64,000 nt of DNA, from NCBI RefSeq assembly GCF_004117935.1, contig NZ_SDOY01000061.1, forward strand, positions 1 through 64,000, read 5' to 3'. The notes beneath the pieces are model-generated. The model had not been told where the DNA came from. It made no database searches and saw only the letters and a program-made list of their open reading frames with translations. How positions within the stretch are numbered: position 1 is the stretch's first letter; every line of letters starts with the position of its first letter. The translations under genes and the position numbers were made by a program. Source of the stretch: Streptomyces roseicoloratus. Lineage in GTDB: Bacteria > Actinomycetota > Actinomycetes > Streptomycetales > Streptomycetaceae. Of this stretch, positions 58,051 to 64,000 are shown piece after piece.

Positions 58051-58662
58051 GCCGCCCCCGCCGACGGCCTGGCGGGCCAGGCGCTTCTCCTCCCGGCGCT
58101 GTGCCCGGCGCCGCAGGAAGCGGCGGATGCTGTGGGCGAGGAAGCCCAGTATCACCAGGCCGAGGACGAGCAGGACGCCCGCGATGACCGCCGCCGCGAC
58201 CGGATGGAATATCGCGAAGGTGATCAGACCGGCGACGCCGAGGTCCTCCGCCAGGGACACCGCGATGTTGGAGAAGGGCTCCGGCGAGGTGTTGATCGCC
58301 ATCCGGGTGCCGGCCTTGACGAAGTGGCTCAGCAGGGCCGTCGTACCGCCGACGGCGCCCGCCGCCAGCTCGGGCAGCGAACCCGACTGCCCGGCGAGCA
58401 GCGCCGCCACCACCGCGCCGGCGATCGGCCGGATCACCGTGTGGACCGAGTCCCACACCGAGTCGACGTACGGGATCTTGTCCGCCACCGCCTCGCACAG
58501 GAACAGCACACCGGCGGCGATCAGGACGTCGGGACGCTGCAGAGCCTCGGGAACCTCGTCGCTGAGGCCGGTGGCGCCGAACAGGCCGAGCAGCAGGACC
58601 ACCGCGTACGCGTTGATCCCGCTCGCCCAGCCGCTCGTGAAGACCAGGGGGAGTACGGACAC
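58048..58662 (-). CDS. DUF4126 membrane protein
   Basis: A 204-aa protein with about five helices, including ASGINAYAVVLLLGLFG and the AGAVGGTTALLSHFVKAGTRMAINTSPEPFSN segment typical of DUF4126. It ends in a basic tail (RRFLRRRAQRREEKRL). The GTG at 58662 was chosen because TACGAT lies 7 nt upstream, implying leaderless mRNA. Function unknown. Confidence 0.85.
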   Translation of the reverse strand: MSVLPLVFTSGWASGINAYAVVLLLGLFGATGLSDEVPEALQRPDVLIAAGVLFLCEAVADKIPYVDSVWDSVHTVIRPIAGAVVAALLAGQSGSLPELAAGAVGGTTALLSHFVKAGTRMAINTSPEPFSNIAVSLAEDLGVAGLITFAIFHPVAAAVIAGVLLVLGLVILGFLAHSIRRFLRRRAQRREEKRLARQAVGGGG

Positions 58663-58669
58663 GTGCGTG

Positions 58670-58675
58670 ATCGTA
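58670..58675 (-). promoter_or_regulatory. -10 box of a probable leaderless promoter (DUF4126)
   Basis: On the minus strand TACGAT ends 7 nt before the GTG at 58662. Confidence 0.5.
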
Positions 58676-58887
58676 ACCAGCCCTGAGTACCCGTACCTAG
58701 GGGGCGAGATGAGTAGGGATGCGGATGGGCCGTGACCTGCGCGGAAGGAAGAGTGGACCGCACGGAAGGGGCGCGGCTCCGGGACCGCCGGCACGGGGCG
58801 GCGGAACGGGGCCGCGCGCCTGCCGGTACGGGGGTATCACGGGGGGTCGCTCTCCGGGGGCGCACGCCAGTGCGTGGGAGCGACACG

Positions 58888-58942
58888 GCGCCGGTCCGGC
58901 GAGGCTCGGGGGGATCGAGCCTCGCCGGACCGGCGCTTCTTC
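58888..58942. terminator. Strong terminator downstream of the TetR gene
   Basis: A perfect 21-bp stem (58888-58908 with 58916-58936) and 7-nt loop, followed on the plus strand by TTCTTCC. It separates the minus-strand TetR operon from DUF4126. Confidence 0.8.
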
Positions 58943-58995
58943 CGGTCTGCGCGTGTGGTCCGCGTCCGCGTCGTCCGTGCGCGGGGTGCCCTAAC

Positions 58996-59038
58996 GGTCC
59001 GGCCGTACGGGTCCGGCGGTACGGTTCCGGCCGTACGG
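58996..59038. repeat. Short tandem repeat
   Basis: Three 14-15-bp units of the form (G/T)TCCGGCNGTACGG. Confidence 0.8.
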
Positions 59039-59071
59039 GGCGGCGGCGCCCCGGCGGGAGCCGGACGCCGC

Positions 59072-59680
59072 TCAGCCGCCGCTCACGCGCCCGTGCAGCA
59101 GGCGCGAGAGCGCCGCGTGCACGTCGTCCAGGGAGCGCTCGCTCTGGAAGGCCTGCCAGTCCAGCGCGGCCACCAGGACCATCCCGACCAGCGCGGCCGC
59201 CGTCAGCTGGACGTCGATCTCCTCGCTCAGCTCGCCCGCCTCCACACCGTCCCGCAGCACGTTCTCGACGACCGCGACGGCTTCCTGACGGACCACCAGG
59301 AGCGTCGAGTTCCAGGCCCGTCCGGTGCGCCACAGTTCGGCCACGTACAGCTGGGTGAAGGCCGGGTAGCGCTGGATGAAGACGAGGCCCGCCCGGATCA
59401 TCGCGTCCAGCGCCTCGACCCGGCTGCCGCCCCGCCCGGTGGTCTCCTCGGCCGCGTTCCTCAGGGACGCGGCGAGGAGCGAGACGCCGTGCCGCAGCAG
59501 CTCCTCGAAGAGCTCGGTCTTGCTCTTGAAGTTGTAGTAGACCGTGCCCTTGGCCACCCCCGCGCGCTCGGCGATCTCGTCGACCGTGGTCGCCGAGAAC
59601 CCCTGCTCGGCGATGAGGGTGACGGCCGCCTCGTAGAGCTTGGCGCGGGTGGCCTGCCGTCTGGTGCTGCTGCTGTCCAT
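59072..59680 (-). CDS. TetR/AcrR-family transcriptional regulator
   Basis: A 202-aa repressor. Residues about 9-60 form the HTH (ATRAKLYEAAVTLIAEQGFSATTVDEIAERAGVAKGTVYYNFKSKTELF); the rest is an all-helical ligand and dimer domain. It is the third gene after the ABC ATPase and YhgE/Pip genes and probably autoregulates the operon through the palindrome at 62732. The ATG at 59680 is separated from the YhgE stop (59731) by 50 bp; a GAGAAT 6 nt upstream could be a leaderless -10. Confidence 0.93.
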   Translation of the reverse strand: MDSSSTRRQATRAKLYEAAVTLIAEQGFSATTVDEIAERAGVAKGTVYYNFKSKTELFEELLRHGVSLLAASLRNAAEETTGRGGSRVEALDAMIRAGLVFIQRYPAFTQLYVAELWRTGRAWNSTLLVVRQEAVAVVENVLRDGVEAGELSEEIDVQLTAAALVGMVLVAALDWQAFQSERSLDDVHAALSRLLHGRVSGG

Positions 59681-59730
59681 GGCTCGATTCTCACAGGTCC
59701 GCCGGAGCGTTCCGGCCTGTCGGGTGTGTC

Positions 59731-61824
59731 CTAGAGCGAGAGTTCGGGGTGGAGCCGGTCCAGGCTCCACACCTGCTTCTGACGGGCGGAGAGCGCGGTC
59801 AGCGCGAGCGCGCCCGCCGTGAACGCGGCCAGGACCGCGACCGCCTGCCAGACCGGCCCGATGCCGCCGCCCGTGATGAGCCGGCGCAGCGCCTCGACGA
59901 CGTACGTCATCGGCAGGTACGGGTGGATCGCGTTGAAGAAGCCCGGGCTGGTCTGGACGGGGTACGTGCCGCCCGCCGAGGTCAGCTGGAGCATCAGGAC
60001 CGCGAGCACCAGGATCCGTCCCGCCGCGCCGAAGCGGGCGTTGAGCCACTGGATGATGGCGGCGAAGCAGCAGGTCACCAGGACGAGGAAGCCGACGGTC
60101 CCGGCCGCCCTCGCCATCTGCAGACCGAGGCCCCAGTGGAGCACGGACATCAGCGCGCCCACCTGGAGGACGCCGATCGCGGCCACCGGCAGCCAGCCCG
60201 CGAGCGCGATCCGCCAGGCGGAGGCGCCGGCGGCGAGGGCGCGCCGGTTCAGCGGCTGGATGATCATGTAGGCCACCATCGCGCCGACCCAGAGGGACAG
60301 CGGGATGAAGTACGGGGCGAAGCCGGTGCCGTAGTTGGGCGCCTTGTGCATCGACTGGGCGGCGAGCTTGACCGGGTCGGACATGACGTCGGTGCGGCGG
60401 TCGCGGTCCTGCTTGTCGTAGTCGGGGATCTTCTTCACGCCGTCGCTGAGGCCGGAGGCGAGCTCGCGCGAGCCGTCCGCCAGCTTGTACAGGCCGCCGT
60501 CGAGATCGCCCGCGCCCTTCTTCAGCCGGCCGACGCCGCTGTCGAGGTTCGAGGAGCCGGTGCGGGCGCTGGTGAGGCCGGTGTGCAGCCGGTCGGCGCC
60601 GGCGGCGACCTGGTGGGCGCCCTTGTTGAGCTCGTTGATCTTCCTGATGGCGTCGTCGACGTCCTGGTCGAGGTGCGGGGCGCGCCGGGCCAGTTCGTCG
60701 GCGTCCTTCTTCAGCTTGGTGAGCCGGGCGTCCAGGGTCTTCAGGTCGCCGTCGCTGTCCTTGGTCAGCTCGTGCAGGTCGTCGGAGATCTTCGCGACGT
60801 CGTCGGCGGTGACCGAGGCCTTCTTGAGGATCTCGCAGCCCTTGGCGTCCTTCAGCGGGTCCAGGTTGGTCACGCACTGCTTGCGGTAGTACGCCGACAG
60901 CTCGTCGTCGGCGGCGTGGGCGGCCGTGCGGACGGCCGGGGCGGTCCGCACCAGGGCCTTCAGGTTGTGCTGGACGGCGGTCGTCGAGTCGGAGACCAGC
61001 CGGGCGGAGTCGCGGATCGACTTGCCGTTGTTCGCCAGGTAGGGGCGGACCTGGTCGGCCCTGGCGTTCACCTTGTCGGCGAGCTGCTGCGTGCCGGCGG
61101 CGACCTTGCGGGAGCCGGTCTCCAGGTCCTTGGCGCCCTTGTCGAGCTTCTTGATGCCCGAGGCGAGGTCGCCGCTGCCCTTCTTGGCGTCCTTCAGCCC
61201 GTCGGCCAGCTTCTTGGAGCCGGCCTTCGCCTTGTCGGCGCCGGTCTTCAGGTCGCCGGCGCCCTTGGCCGCCTCGGCGGTGGCGTCGTGCAGGTCGGAG
61301 AACGAGATGAAGATCTTGTCCAGGAAGGTGCGCGAGGACTTGGTGGAGGCGGCGGTGCGCACCTCGGAGAAGACCGTGCGGGAGATCTGGCCGACGATGT
61401 AGTTGTTGGCGTCGTTCGTACGGACCTTGAGCGCGCCGGCCTCGGGGGAGTCGCCGGAGCTGGAGGCGATGCGCGCGCTGAAGTCGGCCGGCATGGTCAG
61501 GGACAGGTAGTACGTCCCGTCCTCGACGCCCTTGCGGGCCTCCTCGTCGCTGACCTCGTGCCACTCGAAGACGGCGCTCTCGCGCAGGTTCTCGGTGATG
61601 TCGGCGCCGGCGGTGACCTTCTGGCCGCCGGTGGTGGCGCCCTCGTCCTCGTTGACCAGGGCGACGGGGATCTTGTCGAGCCTGCTGTACGGGTCCCAGA
61701 ACGACCACAGGTACAGCGCGCCGTACAGCAGTGGCAGCAGCAGGATCGCGACCATCGCGGCCCGCGGGAGCTTCCCCCTGCCGAACCGCTTCAGCTCGAG
61801 CGCGGCGAGCTTATGCGAGCGCAC
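59731..61824 (-). CDS. YhgE/Pip-family membrane protein
   Basis: A 697-aa membrane protein of the YhgE/Pip (ABC-2 related, ESX/phage-infection protein) family. One N-terminal helix (AAMVAILLLPLLYGALYLWSF) leads to an extracellular region of about 430 residues with repeated GSKKLADGLKDAKKGSGDLASGIKKLDKGAKDLETG segments, then about five C-terminal helices. The coupling motif is NEDEGATTGG. It overlaps the ATPase gene by 14 bp. Export of a lipid or peptide has been proposed for relatives, but the substrate here is unknown. Confidence 0.9.
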   Translation of the reverse strand: MRSHKLAALELKRFGRGKLPRAAMVAILLLPLLYGALYLWSFWDPYSRLDKIPVALVNEDEGATTGGQKVTAGADITENLRESAVFEWHEVSDEEARKGVEDGTYYLSLTMPADFSARIASSSGDSPEAGALKVRTNDANNYIVGQISRTVFSEVRTAASTKSSRTFLDKIFISFSDLHDATAEAAKGAGDLKTGADKAKAGSKKLADGLKDAKKGSGDLASGIKKLDKGAKDLETGSRKVAAGTQQLADKVNARADQVRPYLANNGKSIRDSARLVSDSTTAVQHNLKALVRTAPAVRTAAHAADDELSAYYRKQCVTNLDPLKDAKGCEILKKASVTADDVAKISDDLHELTKDSDGDLKTLDARLTKLKKDADELARRAPHLDQDVDDAIRKINELNKGAHQVAAGADRLHTGLTSARTGSSNLDSGVGRLKKGAGDLDGGLYKLADGSRELASGLSDGVKKIPDYDKQDRDRRTDVMSDPVKLAAQSMHKAPNYGTGFAPYFIPLSLWVGAMVAYMIIQPLNRRALAAGASAWRIALAGWLPVAAIGVLQVGALMSVLHWGLGLQMARAAGTVGFLVLVTCCFAAIIQWLNARFGAAGRILVLAVLMLQLTSAGGTYPVQTSPGFFNAIHPYLPMTYVVEALRRLITGGGIGPVWQAVAVLAAFTAGALALTALSARQKQVWSLDRLHPELSL

Positions 61825-62707
61825 CGGCGTCCCCCTTCTCGGTCTCTACGGTCTTCTCGGTGTCTACGGTCTTGGCGGTCTTGGCGGTCTTGGCGGTCTT
61901 GCCGGTCTTGTCGGTCTTGGCGGTGGCCTCGGTGGCCTCGGTCGTCGCGTCGGCTTCGGTGGCCCCGGCCGGCTCCGCGGGCTTGCCGGCCGTGCTCGTG
62001 GCCGGGGCCGTGGAGACGCGGAGGGCGTCTTCCGGGGCCTCGCTGCAGACGGCGAGGACGGTGGTGCCCGAGGCGGCGACGGAGCGCAGCAGGTCCCAGG
62101 CCTCGGCGCGGTCGGCGTCGGAGAGCTTGAGGTCGGCGTCGTCCAGGGCGAGCAGCCGGGGCCGGCCGATGAGCGCGAGGGCGACGGAGAGCCGCAGCGC
62201 CTCCAGGCGCTCCAGGTCGCGCACGGAGGTCCGCTCGCCCTTGGGCAGGGCGTCGACGTCCAGGCCCGCGGCGGCCAGGGCCTCGTCGATCCGGGCCCGG
62301 GCGGAGGCGGTGCGCTCGCCGGCGGGGCGGAGCAGGGCCTTCAGCGAGCCGTCGAAGCGGCGCTGGAGCAGGGCACGCTCGCGCAGGTGCTCGGCGACGG
62401 TGAGGGCCGGGTCGAGGTCGCTCACGCCCGGCACCGGACCGAGCGCGGCGATCCGCCGCACGGCGGCCATCCTGCGCGGCAGCCGGAGGCCGGCCACGTC
62501 GGCGTGGCCCTCGTGGGTCTTCATCCGGCCGGTGAGCGCGAGCAGCAGGCAGGTACGGCCGGATCCGGACGGGCCCTCGATCGCGACGAGGGTTCCGGGA
62601 GCGGCCTCGAAGCCGATCCCGCGGAACGCCCAGCCGCGCGGGCCCTTCAGGCCGAATCCGTCCGCGACGACGGCGGCGCCGTACGGCTCGTCCGGGTTCG
62701 CGTCCAC
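61811..62707 (-). CDS. Degenerate ABC transporter ATPase with repeat tail
   Basis: A 298-aa ABC-type ATPase. Walker A reads GPSGSGRTC, with Arg replacing the catalytic lysine. The Walker B region reads LLALDDADL, with Asp in place of the catalytic Glu, and the LSGGQ signature is not recognisable. The last about 55 residues are a low-complexity tail of T, E, A and K (ATEATEATAKTDKTGKTAKT) from 9-bp tandem repeats. It is first in the operon with YhgE/Pip and TetR, and the GTG start follows GGGGG. It may act as a binding or regulatory partner rather than a motor. Confidence 0.8.
   Translation of the reverse strand: MDANPDEPYGAAVVADGFGLKGPRGWAFRGIGFEAAPGTLVAIEGPSGSGRTCLLLALTGRMKTHEGHADVAGLRLPRRMAAVRRIAALGPVPGVSDLDPALTVAEHLRERALLQRRFDGSLKALLRPAGERTASARARIDEALAAAGLDVDALPKGERTSVRDLERLEALRLSVALALIGRPRLLALDDADLKLSDADRAEAWDLLRSVAASGTTVLAVCSEAPEDALRVSTAPATSTAGKPAEPAGATEADATTEATEATAKTDKTGKTAKTAKTAKTVDTEKTVETEKGDAGALA
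61838..61960. repeat. 9-bp coding tandem repeat in the ABC ATPase tail
   Basis: Repeats of CTTGGCGGT and variants (TTCTCGGT, TCTACGGT) encode the KTA/TEK-rich tail on the minus strand. Confidence 0.8.
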
Positions 62708-62731
62708 GATCCCCCCTCGGTATGGAATCTC

Positions 62732-62757
62732 TTTTGAACTGACCAGTCAGTGCAAAA
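62732..62757. promoter_or_regulatory. Probable TetR operator of the ABC operon
   Basis: TTTTGA-ACTGAC-CA-GTCAGT-GCAAAA is a 26-bp near-perfect palindrome (one mismatched pair) 25 bp upstream of the ATPase start. Confidence 0.8.
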
Positions 62758-62765
62758 AGTTACCG

Positions 62766-62882
62766 CCGAGTTGGCGATCAGGCAAAACGCCAGGTGTCCG
62801 GTCCTCGCGAACCTGGCGGATGTGTGCTGAACCTGGCGAAGTGTCCGCTTCGCGTCCCGCTGGAGTTGGCGAAAGTGGCGAA
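62766..62882. repeat. Clustered CTGGCGAA repeats, left group
   Basis: Copies of (C/T/G)TGGCGA: TTGGCGA at 62771, an inverted ACCTGGCGT at 62787-62795, GAACCTGGCGGA at 62809-62820, GAACCTGGCGAA at 62829-62840, and TTGGCGAA plus GTGGCGAA at 62866-62882. Confidence 0.75.
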
Positions 62883-63006
62883 GGGTGCGGCCTCAGAGGA
62901 GCGAGACCAGATGTTCCTCAGACCCTGAGTACCTGATCCATATCCCCGCGATGCTCCTCTGCCGACGTGGGCCGGGTCCATGTAGCGTCAGTGCCAGGGG
63001 GATGAG

Positions 63007-63318
63007 ATGAACTTCGACGAGAACGAACCGCAGTCTGTTCGAGAGGAGCGCTTTGCCGCAGAACGGGCCGACCGCAGAGAGGCACGCAAGGCTGCGTCGC
63101 TCGACTTGCGGGGAGCCCACCTCGGCGTGGCCATCGTGACCATCGCCCTGGCCCTCCTCAGCTGGAACGGGAAGCTGGTCGCCCTGGGCATCGTCGGCGG
63201 AGTCTTTCTGCTCTGGTTCTCCGCAGCCCTCGCATGGGCCTACGCCGACGGAGACCACGGCCGACACGCACTCCAGCGCGCGTACAGCGTCACTTTCGGA
63301 TGGGGCGACGGGTTCTGA
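63007..63318 (+). CDS. Small membrane protein, unknown
   Basis: A 103-aa protein: a charged N terminus (REERFAAERADRREARKA), then two membrane helices (LGVAIVTIALALLSW and LVALGIVGGVFLLWFSAALAWAY). GGGGGATGAG precedes the ATG. G+C looks lower than in the core genes. It lies between the two CTGGCGAA repeat clusters. I do not recognise the family. Confidence 0.7.
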   Translation: MNFDENEPQSVREERFAAERADRREARKAASLDLRGAHLGVAIVTIALALLSWNGKLVALGIVGGVFLLWFSAALAWAYADGDHGRHALQRAYSVTFGWGDGF

Positions 63319-63346
63319 GCACCAAGGCCAAAGCAGAGGGGGCGAT

Positions 63347-63718
63347 TTGACGTTCGAGGTGTTGAGGTCCGCTCTGGCCCGGAACGGCTCCATCAGCGGG
63401 CCCGCGGCCTTGGCTGCTCTGCTGTCGGGCGCGCGGTGGGAGGTCCCTTCGAATACGGCCTCGGCCCGCTCGTTGTGGGCGATCTGGTGCGACCGGCTAG
63501 ACATGTTGGTGGAGACGGAAGAATCTGATCCGGGTCTGCTGGAGAGCCTGGCTCAGGCCGTGGACGGGCTCCACGATGCAGGAGACGCACGGGTGTACAT
63601 GGCCACGGTGATCGACCCGCCACGCCGGTTTCACGTCTACCTCTCAGAGGACCTCGCCCACTGTGTCGGGGCGTGGGAGGGACGCGTGAACGAGCAGGCT
63701 CCCCGGACGGCGACCTGA
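63347..63718 (+). CDS. Hypothetical 123-aa protein
   Basis: A TTG-started ORF with AGAGGGGGCGA upstream. The sequence is mixed alpha/beta with WAIWCDRLDMLVETEESDPGLLESLAQAVDGL and DARVYMATVIDPPRRFHVYLSEDLAHCVGAWEG. No family recognised. Base composition is similar to its left neighbour and distinct from the core; probably accessory. Confidence 0.65.
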   Translation: MTFEVLRSALARNGSISGPAALAALLSGARWEVPSNTASARSLWAIWCDRLDMLVETEESDPGLLESLAQAVDGLHDAGDARVYMATVIDPPRRFHVYLSEDLAHCVGAWEGRVNEQAPRTAT

Positions 63719-63742
63719 ACCGAGGCGGCCAGGTCCTCCTGT

Positions 63743-63820
63743 GAGAACTGGCGAACCATGAACCGCTCGTCCCGGTGAATCTGGCGAAGGTGGCGAGCAA
63801 GGTGGTTCGTAGCTCGCCAC
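63743..63820. repeat. Clustered CTGGCGAA repeats, right group
   Basis: GAACTGGCGAA at 63745-63755, CTGGCGAAGGTGGCGAG at 63781-63797 and an inverted CTCGCCAC at 63813-63820. The pair TTGGCGAAaGTGGCGAA of the left group and CTGGCGAAgGTGGCGA here are near-identical, about 915 bp apart. Confidence 0.75.
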
Positions 63821-63829
63821 CGTGGAGGC

Positions 63830-64000
63830 ATGGGTGCGGTTCTGAGATCGGTGACCGGGGGCGTCCCTTCTCCGGGCGCTGGGTTCGAGGTGGCATACAC
63901 CGACCGGGACGGTGGTGAACACCGCGTAGACCTGTGCGACGCGGCGGCGGTTCCGTTCGAGGGCTGTCGCCCGGTGAGGTCGTTCCCGTCGTGGAAGGGC
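63830..64000 (+). CDS. 5' part of a probable TnsA-like transposase endonuclease gene (runs off the window)
   Basis: The reading frame MGAVLRSVTGG... continues open to the window end. The segment YTDRDGGEHRVDLCDAAAVPFEGCRPVRSFPSWKG resembles the N-terminal part of actinobacterial TnsA-like heteromeric transposase endonucleases, which continue with GQRHFPGLWW and catalytic residues not present in this window. The start is uncertain: the GGAGG at 63824 is too close to the ATG at 63830. The family call is from memory of the motif, so moderate. Confidence 0.5.
   Translation, partial: MGAVLRSVTGGVPSPGAGFEVAYTDRDGGEHRVDLCDAAAVPFEGCRPVRSFPSWKG

Larger units (their letters stand above)
58663..59071. 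other. Gene-free 409-bp region
   Basis: Holds the leaderless promoter of DUF4126 (58670-58675), a very strong hairpin (58888-58936) and a 14-15-bp tandem repeat (58996-59038). No coding frame with plausible codon bias was recognised on either strand. Confidence 0.7.

Noticed and set aside
58719..58994. Small plus-strand frame in the gap before the TetR gene
   Set aside because: Crosses the strong hairpin at 58888-58936, has no ribosome binding site and is Arg/Gly-rich.
63393..63922. Minus-strand frames opposite the right-edge genes
   Set aside because: Antisense to the hypothetical gene and to the repeat cluster; no start signals or family resemblance.

Overview
This is Streptomyces chromosome. 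Evidence: about 72% G+C with strong GC bias at third codon positions, many GTG and TTG starts, HrdB-like promoters, a SAM-IV riboswitch, a tryptophan leader peptide, MacRS, a glucokinase of the GlkA type, and the actinobacterial cytochrome bc1-aa3 genes. Gene content and order match the S. coelicolor core region around metF (SCO2103), macRS (SCO2120/2121), glkA (SCO2126) and qcr/cta (SCO2148-2156). From memory, it also parallels the M. tuberculosis block Rv2172c-Rv2200c, so most of the window is vertically inherited actinobacterial core.

Layout. (1) 0.1-1.5 kb: a cysteine desulfurase-TusA fusion. (2) 1.8-11.1 kb: the respiratory block ctaCDF, an L,D-transpeptidase, a lone degenerate receiver protein, then ctaE-qcrCAB. 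Together these encode the haem-copper oxidase and the cytochrome bc1 complex that form the actinobacterial supercomplex. (3) 11.2-14.2 kb: trpD and a SAM-IV-controlled class V aminotransferase with a hexapeptide micro-ORF. (4) 14.3-21.5 kb: a stand-alone AsnC ligand domain, a rhomboid protease, a zinc-ribbon protein, a NYN-domain protein, tandem NlpC/P60 wall hydrolases, a lipoprotein metallopeptidase and a PadR regulator with a divergent MATE exporter. (5) 23-36.5 kb: envelope and central metabolism genes (GT87, PimB-like GT4, FadD15-like ligase, metallophosphoesterase, SRPBCC protein, ArsA-like ATPase, DUF5304, glkA, EEP nuclease, esterase, acyltransferase). (6) 36.5-44.3 kb: MacS/MacR, trpEG behind a Trp attenuator, an amidase and class II DAHP synthase. 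(7) 44.4-50 kb: iron proteins Bfd/Bfr, a molybdopterin-domain oxidoreductase, a His-rich DUF4396 protein behind a CsoR-like operator, endonuclease IV and a PASTA kinase. (8) 50-54.6 kb: thiamine genes (TPP riboswitch-thiO-thiS-thiG and thiE), a ferredoxin-reductase-like flavoprotein and an Rv2175c-like protein. (9) 54.8-62.7 kb: metF, a membrane protein with a Q/Y-rich tail, a phytoene-desaturase-like enzyme, DUF4126, and a TetR / YhgE-Pip / degenerate ABC-ATPase operon. (10) 62.76-64 kb: the accessory right edge, with clustered CTGGCGAA repeats, two orphan small genes and the start of a probable TnsA-like gene.

Three features recur. At least twelve genes show a TAnnnT -10 box 6-8 nt before the start codon (and one more a CAGGCT variant), which implies leaderless mRNAs. 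Several transcription-factor operators are visible as palindromes next to the gene they probably control. Short in-frame tandem repeats have extended some proteins, most strikingly ThiS. No rRNA, tRNA, CRISPR array or insertion sequence was recognised.
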